Notes under the pieces: generated by a model
What the model was told of the DNA's origin: nothing
Database searches by the model: none
Seen by the model: the letters and a program-made list of their open reading frames with translations, nothing else
From: Lentzea terrae
Lineage (GTDB): Bacteria; Actinomycetota; Actinomycetes; Mycobacteriales; Pseudonocardiaceae
NCBI RefSeq assembly: GCF_003265345.1
Contig: NZ_QFWW01000029.1
Span: 466,903-530,902, forward strand
Length of the DNA: 64,000 nucleotides
Direction: 5' to 3'
Made by a program: the position numbers and the translations under genes
Part shown: one piece after another, positions 7,514-16,513 of the stretch
Layout of the letters: each line of letters begins with the position of its first letter
Position numbering within the stretch: the stretch's first letter is position 1

Positions 7514-9835
7514 CTACACAGCGAGGCTCAGCGCCTCTTTCAGCTTCTGCCGCAAAGCGGTCATACCGGGCGACGCGTAACCGTCCGACTCCGCGAGCGC
7601 ACGAACTCGATGCCTGGTCGCCGCGTCGTGATCACCCATGCGGTCGCACACGTCCGCGAGAGAGATGAGCACGGACACCGTCACCTCCGGGTCCACCACC
7701 CACTCCGCGGCGACGGCGAGCAGGTCACGGGCCTCGGCGAGACGACCGGCGCTGCTCAACGCGAGGCCACGGGTGTGCTGCACGAGCGCGCGCACGCTCG
7801 GCACGGACTCGCCGATGAGCGCCTCCGCCTCGGCCACGACGCCGAGCGCCGCCTCGTGGTCACCGGCCGCCGTGAGGCTGTCCGCGAGCCGCAGCAGCAG
7901 TTGCGCGAGGTTCTCGTTACCGACACCTTTGCCGTGCACGGCGCGTTCCTCGGCGATGCACGCGCGATGCGTTTCGACGGCGTCGTCGAAACGTCCCATG
8001 CGTTGCAGCAGCACCCCGGCGTACGACAGCGCGATCACCACACCGAGCGGCAACCCGGCTTCGCGGAACAGCTCGGCGGCGAGCCTGGCGTGCCTGACGC
8101 CCTCGGCGTGGCTGCTGACGCGGGTCTCGATGGCCGCGCGGTAGTAGTGCGCCCAGGCCGTTTCGAGCACTGAACCGCACTCCTCCGCGACCCGCAGGGC
8201 TTCGTGATGCGCCTCCAACGCCAACGGGATGTTCGTGACCCTGGCGACGTGCACCCAAGTCGTGAAGTTGAGCTGCTGCGCCAGCTCCACCGGCCGGTCG
8301 AGCGCCCTGGCCGCCTCGACACCCGCCGAGTAGACCTCCAGCCACAGGTCGCCGGCACCGCGGTGGTCGGAGTACCAGTGCATCGACTGCGCCAGCGCCA
8401 GCACCTGCTCGGTCGAACCATCGGCGATGGCCTCCCGGAACGCGCCACGCCAGTTCGCCAGCTCGGCGGAGAGCCAGCGGTCCGCGCTCACCAGGTCTGA
8501 CGCACCTTGCTCGTCGGGGTGGAACGACGACGCGGCGAGCGTTGCGGTCGTGAGCAGCCAATCGCGCGTGCGCAGGCGGTGTGTCTCGAGGTCGGGTTCC
8601 TCGCTGTGCAAGCGTTCGCGCGCGTAGTCACGGATCAGGTCGTGGCACGAGTACCGGCCAGGAACGTCCGGCCGCAGCAGCGATGCGTCGACGAGTTCCT
8701 CCAGCAACGTCTCCGCGTCGTCCGCCGGAATGTCCGCGGCGATCGCGGCCAGCGCAACGGACGTGTCCGGCCCGTGCACCAGCGCGAGCCTGCGGAAGAT
8801 CGTCTGGGTTTCCGGGGCGAGCTGGCGGTAGGACAGCCCGAACGCGCTGCGGACCTGGACATCCCCGGTCGCGAGCACGTCGAGGCGTGCGCGTTCGTCG
8901 GAGAGCTGGTCGGCGAGGTGGCGCACCGACCACGCGGTGCGGCCGGTCAGCCGGTGACCCGCGATGGCGAGCGCCAGCGGAACTCCCCCGCACAGCGTCG
9001 CGACCAGGTCGGCGGACTCCTGGTCGGCCCTGATCCGGTCGGCGCCGGCGGCCGCGGCGAGCAGTTCGACGGCATCGTCGTAGCACAGCGGGCCGAGGTC
9101 GAAGCGGTACCGGCAGTCCAGGCCCGCCAGCACGTTGCGGCTGGTCACGAGCACGAGCGAACCGGGGCTCGCGGCGAGCAGCGGCCGGACCTGTGCCTCG
9201 TTCGCGGCGTTGTCGAGCACGAGCAGCACGGTCCGTTCCCGCAGCATCGACCGGTACAGGCGGAAACGGTCGTCCGCGTCCGACGGCATCCGCGCGTCCT
9301 GCACCCCGAACGCCCGCAGCACCCGTTCGGACGCCCGTTCCGGTATGAGCGGGGCGGGATCCTTGCCGCGCAGATCGAGGTAGAGGCAACCGTCGGTGAA
9401 CGTGGTGGCGAACTGGTGGGCCGCGTCGACCGCGAGAGAGGTCTTGCCGACGCCGGGCGGTCCGTGCAGGACGACGACGTCCAGTGCCGACGACGCCGCC
9501 GCGCGCTTGATGCACTCGGCGAGGTCCTGCTGCTCCTGAGTGCGGCCGATCAAAGCCTTGGCGGGTGGCGGTGCGCAGTCGGTGCGTACTGGCCGGGAAC
9601 CGGTGGTCTCGGACGACCGGGCGAGCGCGACGAACTCGGTCGCCTCCGTGCCTTCGAGGCCGAGCCCGGTCACCAGCAGGTCGACCGTCTGCGCCTGCGG
9701 GGTCTGCACGCGGCCGCGTTCGAGGTCGCTCAACGCACGCACGCTCAGGCCGGTGCGGGCGGCGAGATCTTCCTGGGTGAGGGCCGCCCGGCGCCGGTAG
9801 AACCTCAGGAACTCGCTGAAGGTGGTCGCCCTCAT
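7514..9835 (-). CDS. HTH/NB-ARC/TPR regulator (AfsR/STAND-like), second of a tandem pair
   Basis: 773 residues. An XRE HTH lies at about 8-65 (LTQEDLAARTGLSVRALSDL). It is followed by IGRTQEQQDL and an NB-ARC P-loop (VVLHGPPGVGKTSLAVDAAH), Walker B VLLVLDNA, the GLPL-type motif GGVPLALAIAG, then a winged-helix and TPR region to the C-terminus. Such STAND ATPases switch between ADP- and ATP-bound states. ATG at 9835 overlaps the stop of the upstream paralogue by 4 bp, so both are co-translated. Target genes are not evident. Confidence 0.87.
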   Translation of the reverse strand: MRATTFSEFLRFYRRRAALTQEDLAARTGLSVRALSDLERGRVQTPQAQTVDLLVTGLGLEGTEATEFVALARSSETTGSRPVRTDCAPPPAKALIGRTQEQQDLAECIKRAAASSALDVVVLHGPPGVGKTSLAVDAAHQFATTFTDGCLYLDLRGKDPAPLIPERASERVLRAFGVQDARMPSDADDRFRLYRSMLRERTVLLVLDNAANEAQVRPLLAASPGSLVLVTSRNVLAGLDCRYRFDLGPLCYDDAVELLAAAAGADRIRADQESADLVATLCGGVPLALAIAGHRLTGRTAWSVRHLADQLSDERARLDVLATGDVQVRSAFGLSYRQLAPETQTIFRRLALVHGPDTSVALAAIAADIPADDAETLLEELVDASLLRPDVPGRYSCHDLIRDYARERLHSEEPDLETHRLRTRDWLLTTATLAASSFHPDEQGASDLVSADRWLSAELANWRGAFREAIADGSTEQVLALAQSMHWYSDHRGAGDLWLEVYSAGVEAARALDRPVELAQQLNFTTWVHVARVTNIPLALEAHHEALRVAEECGSVLETAWAHYYRAAIETRVSSHAEGVRHARLAAELFREAGLPLGVVIALSYAGVLLQRMGRFDDAVETHRACIAEERAVHGKGVGNENLAQLLLRLADSLTAAGDHEAALGVVAEAEALIGESVPSVRALVQHTRGLALSSAGRLAEARDLLAVAAEWVVDPEVTVSVLISLADVCDRMGDHDAATRHRVRALAESDGYASPGMTALRQKLKEALSLAV

Positions 9836-11937
9836 TCCCGCGAGTCTCGCAGATGATGTTGATACGCGCTGCTGTCGCCGAGCGCGCGCAACGTCTTGAG
9901 GTCCTCATCGGACTCCGCGATCCGGCCGGCCGAACGGTGAGCCTCGGCGCGATGCCAGAGTGCGCGCGCACGCCAGGACTTCATCTGTGCGCGTTCATAG
10001 ACCTGTTCGGCCTCAGTCAGCGCTGAGACTGCCTCGTCCGGTCTGTCGGCGTCTGTCAGTGCGAGGCCGAGCCACCAGAGCGTGCGGCCGAGCGCTGACA
10101 GTTCGTAGGTGGTGCTTGCGAAGGCCCTCAGCTCGTTCGCGACATCTGTGTGTACGGCGACGGCGGCTTGCGGACGGTTCATCCGTTGCCACAGCACGCC
10201 GAGCACAGACCGCGCGTAGAGCACGTCCACCGGCTCACGCATCCACTCGATCGCCTTGAGACACACGCGTTCCGCCTCGTCGAGGTCGCCGAGCCCGCTG
10301 TGCGAGGCCGCCGCGACGAGCCACACCCACCCGATGTGCCCCAGCTCGCCCGACTCCTCAGCGCGCTGGGCCGCGCGGGTCAGCACCTCCAGCGCGTCCG
10401 CCGGCCGGCCGACCACGTCGAACAGCACCCAGCCGAGCTGGCTGAGCACCACGATCTCCTGCCACGGTTCGCGCGTGCACGCCAGGGCGGCGCGGTAGAT
10501 GCGTTCCCAGACCGGGCTCGGTTCGATGGCGGCGTAGTGCGAGAGTGCGATCACCGCGCGCGCCACCTCGTCGTGCAGGCCTTGGCACTGCGCCTGTTCG
10601 ACGATCTCCGGCATCAGGTCGCGGTGGTCGTCCAGCCAGCGCCGCGCCGTTGCGATGTCCATGTGACCCTGGGCTTGCACGCGTCGTGCGTCGCCCGTCT
10701 GTCCGAAGAGGACTCCTGCGGTGACGGTGGTTTCCAGCAGCCAGGCCAACATTCTCCGGCTGGCGTCGTCATCGGCGTCGGTCAGGTCCTTGGCGAAGGT
10801 GCGGACGAGACCGTGGATCGAGTAACCGTGGTCGTCGGGGTCGAGCAGGCTGACGTCGGTGAGCTCCTCCAGCGCCTCTTCCGCTGCCGCGACGCTGATG
10901 CCCGCGAGCTCGGCGGCGAGCTCCGCGGTGACGTGGGTGCCGATCAGCAGCCCCAGCCTGCGGAACACGAGCCGCGCGTGGTCCGGCAGGTGGGCCAGCG
11001 ACACCTCGAACGGCCCGCGCACCTCCAGGTCCCCCGCGGTGAGCGCGGCGAGGTGCCGTTCCTCGATCTGCTCGACGAGGTGCCCGAGTGGCCAGCGCGG
11101 GCGGCTGGCGAGCCGGTTGCCCGCGATCCGCAACGCGAGTGGCGACCTCCCGCACAGCTCGACCAGTTCGCGCGCGGCCTGCTGGTCGGCTGCGACGCGG
11201 TCCGGCCCGATGATCGACGCGAGCAGCTCCGCGGCCGCCTCTGCGGTGAGGCCGCCGAGCCGGATCCAGGTGGCGCCGGTGAGCCCGGCCAGCCTGCGCC
11301 GGGACGTCACGATCGTGAGGCAGCCGGGAACGTTGGCCCCTAGCGCGCGAACCTCCTCCTCGCTGCTCGCACCGTCCAGCACGAGCAGAAGGCGCCTACC
11401 CGCGAGCAACGACCGGTAGAGCCTGGTCTGGCCGGCCACGTCGTCCGGCAGGTGCTCCGCGTGGACACCGAGGTCCTTGAGCAACCGCCGCAGCGGCGGC
11501 TTGGACCCCTCCAGCTCGATGAGCAGCTGACCGTCCGGAAAACACTCCTCGAGCAGATGGGCGGCCCTCACGGCGAGGCTCGTCTTGCCCGTTCCCGCAG
11601 CGCCGTGGACCACGACGAGCCCGCTGCGCTTCTCGGCGATCGTGAAGAGCTCGGGGTCGCGACCGACGAGGTCCGCCACGTACATCGGCAACGACCAGAC
11701 GGGCCCCGGCAGCGCCACCCGGCCGGTCCTGGCGAGCCTGCGCAGCTCCTCGCGCTCCCGCTCGCCCAGTTCGAGGGCGTTGAGGAGGGCTTCGGTCGTG
11801 CGCCGCTGCGGTGACCGGGCCCGGCCACGTTCCATGTCGCTGATCGCGCGGACGCTGACGCCGGACCGCTCGCTGAGCTCTTCCTGACTGAGCCCGGCGT
11901 TCTTGCGGTGGTGGAGGAGCCGGTCGCCGAACGTCAT
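9832..11937 (-). CDS. HTH/NB-ARC/TPR regulator (AfsR/STAND-like), first of a tandem pair
   Basis: 701 residues with the same layout as the downstream gene: XRE HTH (LSQEELSERSGVSVRAISDM), VGRDPELFTIAE, P-loop (VVVHGAAGTGKTSLAVRAAH), Walker B LLLVLDGASSEEEV, CGRSPLALRIAGNRLASRP, then TPR-rich C-terminus. Sequence divergence from its neighbour shows an old duplication. The 4-bp overlap suggests a fixed ratio and perhaps a hetero-oligomer. It is transcribed toward the SsgA gene. Confidence 0.87.
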   Translation of the reverse strand: MTFGDRLLHHRKNAGLSQEELSERSGVSVRAISDMERGRARSPQRRTTEALLNALELGEREREELRRLARTGRVALPGPVWSLPMYVADLVGRDPELFTIAEKRSGLVVVHGAAGTGKTSLAVRAAHLLEECFPDGQLLIELEGSKPPLRRLLKDLGVHAEHLPDDVAGQTRLYRSLLAGRRLLLVLDGASSEEEVRALGANVPGCLTIVTSRRRLAGLTGATWIRLGGLTAEAAAELLASIIGPDRVAADQQAARELVELCGRSPLALRIAGNRLASRPRWPLGHLVEQIEERHLAALTAGDLEVRGPFEVSLAHLPDHARLVFRRLGLLIGTHVTAELAAELAGISVAAAEEALEELTDVSLLDPDDHGYSIHGLVRTFAKDLTDADDDASRRMLAWLLETTVTAGVLFGQTGDARRVQAQGHMDIATARRWLDDHRDLMPEIVEQAQCQGLHDEVARAVIALSHYAAIEPSPVWERIYRAALACTREPWQEIVVLSQLGWVLFDVVGRPADALEVLTRAAQRAEESGELGHIGWVWLVAAASHSGLGDLDEAERVCLKAIEWMREPVDVLYARSVLGVLWQRMNRPQAAVAVHTDVANELRAFASTTYELSALGRTLWWLGLALTDADRPDEAVSALTEAEQVYERAQMKSWRARALWHRAEAHRSAGRIAESDEDLKTLRALGDSSAYQHHLRDSRE

Positions 11938-11947
11938 ACGTCCGAAA

Positions 11948-12595
11948 TTAGCGGTTCAGGCTGGTCATCATCTGCGCACACACCCGAGAGAGGTGACGCC
12001 GCATCACCGTGGACGCGCGCGCCGCGTCACCGTCGGCCACCGCCATGACGAGCTCGTCGTGGTCGTCCATCGACGCGTGGGTGTGCGACGGGTCGTCCTC
12101 AAGCGCACTACGGAGGAGCACCACCCGTTGCTGCACGAGCCGCACCTGCTCGGCGATGTGCGGGCTGCGAGCCGCGTCCAGCATCGTCCGGTGGAAGGCG
12201 AGGTCCAGCCGGTACGGGAACGGCTGCCCTGCCCGGTAGTTGCGCCGGCTCTCCGCGCACACCTCCTGCAACCGCACCAGGTCGAGGTCGGTCCGGCGTG
12301 ACGCCGCCAGTTCGGCCGCCGCGCATTCGAGGGCGGTGCGCAGCTCGAACAGGGCCTTGACCTCGTCGGGGGCGGCGTCGGGCACGAACGCGCCCCGGTG
12401 CGGCACCAGCGTCAGCAGCCCCTCGGAGGCCAGGTGCCGGATCGCCTCGCGCAACGGTCCGCGGCTGATGCCGAGCTTCTGCGCCACCTCGACCTCGTTG
12501 ACCCGCGAGCCTGGAGGGATTTCCCCAGTGAGCACCTGCTCGCGCAAGACGTCCACGGCCTGCCCGGCCAGACTGAGGTGCAGCGGAGGTGTCAC
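11948..12595 (-). CDS. GntR-family regulator (FCD/FadR subfamily)
   Basis: 215 residues: N-terminal winged HTH (LREQVLTGEIPPGSRVNEVE, then VAQKLGISRGPLREAIRHLA) and a C-terminal all-helical FCD domain with metal-site residues in DLAFHRTMLDAARS and SMDDHDELVMAV. Divergent from the asparaginase gene with a perfect-type palindrome between them, so it likely controls that gene and itself. Ligand unknown. Confidence 0.9.
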   Translation of the reverse strand: MTPPLHLSLAGQAVDVLREQVLTGEIPPGSRVNEVEVAQKLGISRGPLREAIRHLASEGLLTLVPHRGAFVPDAAPDEVKALFELRTALECAAAELAASRRTDLDLVRLQEVCAESRRNYRAGQPFPYRLDLAFHRTMLDAARSPHIAEQVRLVQQRVVLLRSALEDDPSHTHASMDDHDELVMAVADGDAARASTVMRRHLSRVCAQMMTSLNR

Positions 12596-12649
12596 GTTCG
12601 TCTCCTGCTCTGGACGGCACCGTCCATCTCCTGGTTACATTAGTCGCGT

Positions 12650-12671
12650 TGTCAACTGTCGACAGTTGGCA
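12650..12671. promoter_or_regulatory. probable GntR operator palindrome
   Basis: A 22-bp inverted repeat, TGTCAACTGTC / GACAGTTGGCA (10 of 11 pairs), centred between gntR (start 12595) and the asparaginase gene (start 12699). Size and symmetry suit an FCD-type GntR dimer. Binding is inferred. Confidence 0.7.
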
Positions 12672-12698
12672 GTTTCCCGGAGTCGCAGGAGGGGTGGC

Positions 12699-13652
12699 AT
12701 GGGACACGAGGTTGTGGCTGAGGTCTGGCGCGGCGACTTCCTGGAGTCGGTGCACCACGGCACCGTCGTCGCCACCGACGCTTCCGGCACCCCCACCCTG
12801 GAGATCGGCCGCCCCGGCGACGTCGCGTTCCCGCGCTCGTCGAACAAGCCGCTGCAGGCCCTCGCGATGCTCCGCAGCGGTCTCGACCTCGACGGCGAGC
12901 TGCTCGCGCTGGCCTGCGCGTCGCACTCGGGCGAGGACTTCCACGTCGAGGGCGCCCTGCGGATCCTGGCGGCCGCCGGTCTCGGCGAGGACGCCCTGCG
13001 GTGCACCCCCGACCTGCCGCTCGGTGAGGAGGCCCGCGCCCAGCACCTCGCCCGCGGCCTCGAAGCCGCGCCGAAGTACATGAACTGCTCGGGCAAGCAC
13101 GCCGCCATGCTCGCCACCTGCGTCGCCAACGGCTGGTCCACCGGCGACTACCTCGACCCGACCCACCCGCTGCAGGTCGCCACGCGCGAGACGATCGAGG
13201 ACGTGGCCGGCGAGCCCGTCGCCCAGGTCGGCGTCGACGGCTGTGGCGCCCCGATCTTCGCCATCAGCCTCACGGGCCTGGCGCGCGCGTTCGGCCGACT
13301 CGCCTCAGCACCGGAAGGCACGCTGGAGCACCGCGTCGCCGCCGCCATGAACGCCTACCCGCAGTGGGTCGGCGGTACGGGCCGTGACGTCACCGTGCTG
13401 ATGGACGCCCTGCCCGGCGTCATCGCCAAGGACGGCGCCGAGGGTGTCTACGCGGTTGGTTTGCCGAGTGGCGAAGGTGTGGCTTTGAAGATCGCGGACG
13501 GCTCGTCGCGTGCCCGCGCGGTCGTCATGGTGGCCGTGCTCAAGAGGCTCGGGGTGGACGTGCGCAAGGTCGAGGACCTCGCCACGGTTCCCGTGCTGGG
13601 ACACGGACGAACCGTTGGTGCTGTTAAGCCTTCGCTTGCGCTGGCGAGTTGA
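12699..13652 (+). CDS. L-asparaginase II-like protein
   Basis: 317 residues of the AnsA/asparaginase II family found in actinobacteria and rhizobia. It shows HGTVVATDASG, FPRSSNKPLQALAML, ACASHSGEDFHVEGALRIL, NCSGKHAAMLATC (the SGKH signature), GVDGCGAPIFAISLTGLARA and the C-terminal VGAVKPSLAL. The family hydrolyses asparagine to aspartate and ammonia. ATG at 12699 is preceded by AGGAGG with good spacing; the longer open frame reaching upstream overlaps gntR and is rejected. The GntR regulator is divergent. Confidence 0.9.
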   Translation: MGHEVVAEVWRGDFLESVHHGTVVATDASGTPTLEIGRPGDVAFPRSSNKPLQALAMLRSGLDLDGELLALACASHSGEDFHVEGALRILAAAGLGEDALRCTPDLPLGEEARAQHLARGLEAAPKYMNCSGKHAAMLATCVANGWSTGDYLDPTHPLQVATRETIEDVAGEPVAQVGVDGCGAPIFAISLTGLARAFGRLASAPEGTLEHRVAAAMNAYPQWVGGTGRDVTVLMDALPGVIAKDGAEGVYAVGLPSGEGVALKIADGSSRARAVVMVAVLKRLGVDVRKVEDLATVPVLGHGRTVGAVKPSLALAS

Positions 13653-13674
13653 GTCCAGGCACTAAGCTGGCGTT

Positions 13675-13965
13675 ATGGGCGATTCGAAGGACGAGCGCGA
13701 GAAGTTCCAGGAGGAACTGATCGGTCTCGACCCGCAAGACCCCGAGACCCAGGCGTTCGCCGAGCACCTGGACCGGATGAAGCGGGAGCGCCCCGGCTAC
13801 ACGGTCGAGGGCTACCTCGAGGGCGTCCAGGACTTCGCCGACTCCGCGAACCGCACGACCGGGCACCAGCGACTGGTGGCCGTCATCGTGGTCGGGCTGA
13901 TCCTGCTCGGCGTCATCCTCACGATCTGGTTCGCGCTGAGCGACATCCTCACCATCATCTTCTGA
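13675..13965 (+). CDS. small single-pass membrane protein, unknown function
   Basis: 96 residues. The charged N-terminal half contains ERPGYTVEGYLEGVQDFADS. One strong C-terminal transmembrane helix (about 69-92, VAVIVVGLILLGVILTIWFA) follows, consistent with a tail-anchored protein. TAAGCT lies 6 nt before the ATG, so the mRNA is probably leaderless. No function is recognised; the sequence looks like a conserved actinobacterial small protein. Confidence 0.75.
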   Translation: MGDSKDEREKFQEELIGLDPQDPETQAFAEHLDRMKRERPGYTVEGYLEGVQDFADSANRTTGHQRLVAVIVVGLILLGVILTIWFALSDILTIIF

Positions 13966-14061
13966 TCCAAACGAGAACGACTTCTTAACGGGGCCTTACG
14001 GCAGCACCGGGGTGGGCCGTCGCCGGGAAGCCCTGCCGCGGTGCCCGCGTTATAAAGGGAC

Positions 14062-14484
14062 ATGGAACCTGTTGTCGGCGCCACCCCCAAAGTCGTGCGT
14101 TCCGAAGAGGAATGGCGCGCCCAGCTGAACCCCGCCGAGTACGCGGTGCTGCGCCAGGCAGGCACCGAGCGTCCCTGGACCGGCGAGTACACCGAGACCA
14201 AGACCGAGGGCATCTACGAGTGCCGTGCGTGTGGAGCCGAGCTGTTCCGCAGCGACACCAAGTTCGACTCGCACTGCGGCTGGCCGTCGTTCTTCTCACC
14301 GCTGGCCGGAGACTCGGTCATCCTGCGCGAGGACCGCACCCTCGGCATGACCCGCGTCGAGGTGCTCTGCGCCACATGTCACAGCCACCTCGGACATGTT
14401 TTCGAAGGTGAGGGGTACCCCACTCCGACGGACCAGCGGTACTGCATCAACTCCATCTCCTTGAAACTCGTTCCGTCCGAATAG
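14062..14484 (+). CDS. msrB: peptide-methionine (R)-S-oxide reductase MsrB
   Basis: 140 residues. MsrB hallmarks: two zinc-binding CxxC pairs (YECRACGAELF and VLCATCHSHLGHVF), FDSHCGWPSF, and the catalytic Cys in RYCINSISL. Reduces methionine-R-sulfoxide in proteins using thioredoxin. The resolving Cys position cannot be settled by eye. ATG at 14062 is preceded by TATAAAGGGAC, which could serve as both -10 element and SD. It lies just upstream of the TIGR04222/MNIO locus; a functional link is not shown. Confidence 0.95.
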   Translation: MEPVVGATPKVVRSEEEWRAQLNPAEYAVLRQAGTERPWTGEYTETKTEGIYECRACGAELFRSDTKFDSHCGWPSFFSPLAGDSVILREDRTLGMTRVEVLCATCHSHLGHVFEGEGYPTPTDQRYCINSISLKLVPSE

Positions 14485-14535
14485 GAGACTGAGCCGAGTC
14501 CGGCCACGAACGGCGGGACAGACCTGGGAGGCGCA

Positions 14536-14598
14536 ATGATCTTCTTCGGTACCGATGGCGAAGGCTCCAGCGGAGTCGACGGCGGCTCCTCGAGCTGA
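14536..14598 (+). CDS. putative 20-residue Gly/Ser-rich peptide at the head of the MNIO locus
   Basis: ATG at 14536 follows TGGGAGGCGCA (good SD and spacing). The frame encodes MIFFGTDGEGSSGVDGGSSS and then TGA. It has a hydrophobic start and a Gly/Ser tail like the tails of the TIGR04222 proteins downstream but contains no Cys. It could be a leader peptide, a relic of a deleted TIGR04222 gene, or chance. Only the ribosome site and composition support it. The rest of 14485-14747 shows nothing else clear. Confidence 0.35.
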   Translation: MIFFGTDGEGSSGVDGGSSS

Positions 14599-14747
14599 GT
14601 TGGCTCCAAAGGGTGAGCCATAGCCACAAATAAGTGACAGAAGACGGACAACCCTAAGGCTTCGTCAACAAGCATTGCGGGCATGTGGCCCGGACCACAC
14701 CATGGACGCCACCGAAGCACTTTCGGGGCAGTCAGGGGGTGGGTCGC

Positions 14748-15638
14748 ATGCAGAGGCCTTGGGGATTGTCCGGACCGGAGTTCCTTCAGCTGTACTGGAT
14801 CGGACTGGCACTGGCCGTGCTGGTCGCGATCATCGTCCGGGTTCGCGTGCGGGCCGGCCACAGCAGCCAGCCCGTGCGCTCCCTGGACATGGACGAGCTC
14901 GCATATCTTGCGGGCGGTCCGAGGCGCGTGGTCGAAACGGCCCTCGCGCGGCTGCTCACCGCGGGTGAGCTGCGCACTTCACGACGTGGCACCGTGCAGG
15001 CCACGGCAGCGACGAGTTCTCTCAACCCGGTGGACCGCGCCGTCATCACCGACAGCCAGCGCTACACCAACCGCACCGTCAACCTGCTGATCCCCGCCGT
15101 CGCCAAGGACGACGCCGTCACCGCGATCGGCAGGCGTCTCGAGGAGATGGGCCTCGTCGTCCACCCGGACGTCGCGAAAGCCGCGCTGCGCAAGGGATCC
15201 ACGGCGTTGTGGGTGCTGCTCGCGATCGGGGTCGCCCGCCTGGTCAACGGCCTCGCGATCGGCACGGCCGTCGGCTGGCTGGCGTTGCAGATCCTGCTCA
15301 CCGGTGCGCTCATCTTCCTTCTCACGCGGCGCAGCAAGCACGTGCGCACCAGCAAGGGGAACAGCGTGCTCGCCGCGGCGCGCACCGCCAACAGCAGCCG
15401 GATGGCCACGTCCGACGACGCCCTGTACGCGGGTGCGGCGGGCCTGGTTCTCTTCGGCGGCTTGGCCGTCTACCCGGATCTGGAGGTGCGCAGCTCGTTG
15501 ATCGCCTCCTCCGGGTCGCCGACCGGCTACACCGGTTACGGCGGCGACGGCGGCAGCTCGAGCTCGTCGTGTTCGAGCGGAAGCAGCTGCGGTGGAGGCG
15601 GCGGCTGCGGTGGTGGCTGCGGCGGGGGCGGCGGCTGA
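14748..15638 (+). CDS. TIGR04222-like membrane protein with Gly/Ser/Cys tail (paralogue 1)
   Basis: 296 residues. It begins WGLSGPEFLQLYWIGLALAV, the N-terminal pattern of TIGR04222-type proteins, with a first TM helix at about 14-33. A soluble helical module follows (DELAYLAGGPRRVVETALAR), then two more hydrophobic segments (about 165-210), a further one near 245, and a tail rich in Ser, Gly and Cys (SSSCSSGSSCGGGGGCGGGC). ATG at 14748 follows GGGGG. The helical module recurs in the next two proteins. The tail may be the substrate of the linked MNIO enzyme (inference). Confidence 0.8.
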   Translation: MQRPWGLSGPEFLQLYWIGLALAVLVAIIVRVRVRAGHSSQPVRSLDMDELAYLAGGPRRVVETALARLLTAGELRTSRRGTVQATAATSSLNPVDRAVITDSQRYTNRTVNLLIPAVAKDDAVTAIGRRLEEMGLVVHPDVAKAALRKGSTALWVLLAIGVARLVNGLAIGTAVGWLALQILLTGALIFLLTRRSKHVRTSKGNSVLAAARTANSSRMATSDDALYAGAAGLVLFGGLAVYPDLEVRSSLIASSGSPTGYTGYGGDGGSSSSSCSSGSSCGGGGGCGGGCGGGGG

Positions 15639-15729
15639 CCGGAGTTGTTCGGACTGATTCAGGTAACGCCAGGAACCCGGGGGTAGATCTCACGTCGAAG
15701 ATGCGTTGGCACCAGTGAGGGGAGAGCTG

Positions 15730-16503
15730 ATGGCCAAGTCTTCGGCACCGCACCAAGCAAGCGCGGAGGAGATCGGGTTCCTGGCAGGGGGACCGGGCAG
15801 GGCGGCGGAGGCCGCACTGGCCCGGCTGATGGACGGCGGTCACGTGCGGATGTCCAGGGAGGGACTCGTGACCGCCGTCCATCAGAACGGATACGGGGCC
15901 ACGACGGCGCTGGAGGCGTTCATCCTCGCCGGGCTCACCGGCGCGGGCCGCCCGTTCGGTCACGTGATCGGGCCGGCGGCGCACAGCCAGGAGATGGGTT
16001 CGCTGCAGCGCGGTCTCGTCGACCGGGCGCTGGTGCGCAGGCAGTGGGGCCGCAGCCCGAACCGCGGCTTCCGGACGCTGCTGTTCGTGCTCGCCCTCGC
16101 CAGTGCCGTCGCGGCCGTGATCTGGGACCGGAACCTGTTCGCTCTGTCGGCGGTGCTCCTGTTCTTCGCGTTCCTCATGCGGGGCAAGAAGATGCTCACA
16201 CCGCTCGGCAGGGGCGTCCTGGGGCACGCACAGCGGAACCCGCGCGGCAAGGTGGACACCGTGGCGCTGCACGGGTTCCCGAACGCTCCCCGCCCCATCC
16301 AGATCCGTCAGGCCAAGTCGAGGTCCACTTCGCACCGCAGCAGCAGCAGCAGCAGCAGTTGCGGCGGTGTGTACGACCACCAGAGCTGCTCCAGCAGCAG
16401 TTGTTCCAGCAGCAGCTGCAACAGTTCCAGCAGCTGCAGCAGTTCAAGCAGTAGCAGTTGCAGCAGTTCGAGTGGCAGCAGCTGCAGCAGCTCCAGCAGT
16501 TAA
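15730..16503 (+). CDS. TIGR04222-like membrane protein with Ser/Cys tail (paralogue 2)
   Basis: 257 residues. It lacks the N-terminal TM of paralogue 1 but keeps the helical module (EEIGFLAGGPGRAAEAALAR) and LVTAVHQNGYGAT, followed by two adjacent TM segments (about 117-150). The last about 60 residues are almost only Ser and Cys, with seven Cys separated by runs of about four to seven residues (for example CSSSSCSSSSCNSSSSC). ATG at 15730 is preceded by GAGGGGAGAGCTG. The tail resembles a multi-Cys RiPP core more than a structural domain. Confidence 0.8.
   Translation: MAKSSAPHQASAEEIGFLAGGPGRAAEAALARLMDGGHVRMSREGLVTAVHQNGYGATTALEAFILAGLTGAGRPFGHVIGPAAHSQEMGSLQRGLVDRALVRRQWGRSPNRGFRTLLFVLALASAVAAVIWDRNLFALSAVLLFFAFLMRGKKMLTPLGRGVLGHAQRNPRGKVDTVALHGFPNAPRPIQIRQAKSRSTSHRSSSSSSSCGGVYDHQSCSSSSCSSSSCNSSSSCSSSSSSSCSSSSGSSCSSSSS
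16338..16502 (+). repeat. AGC/AGT + TGC codon repeat encoding the Ser/Cys tail
   Basis: A low-complexity tract of mostly AGC and AGT (Ser) codons with in-phase TGC/TGT (Cys). It is translated as the tail of paralogue 2. AGT is otherwise avoided in this GC-rich genome, so the tract probably grew by triplet slippage. It is in frame and ends in TAA. Confidence 0.85.
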
Positions 16504-16513
16504 GGGGGAACTG

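Noticed and set aside
16338..16502. AGC-type repeats as a CRISPR array or microsatellite-only locus
   Set aside because: No spacers; the repeat is in frame and encodes the Ser/Cys tail.
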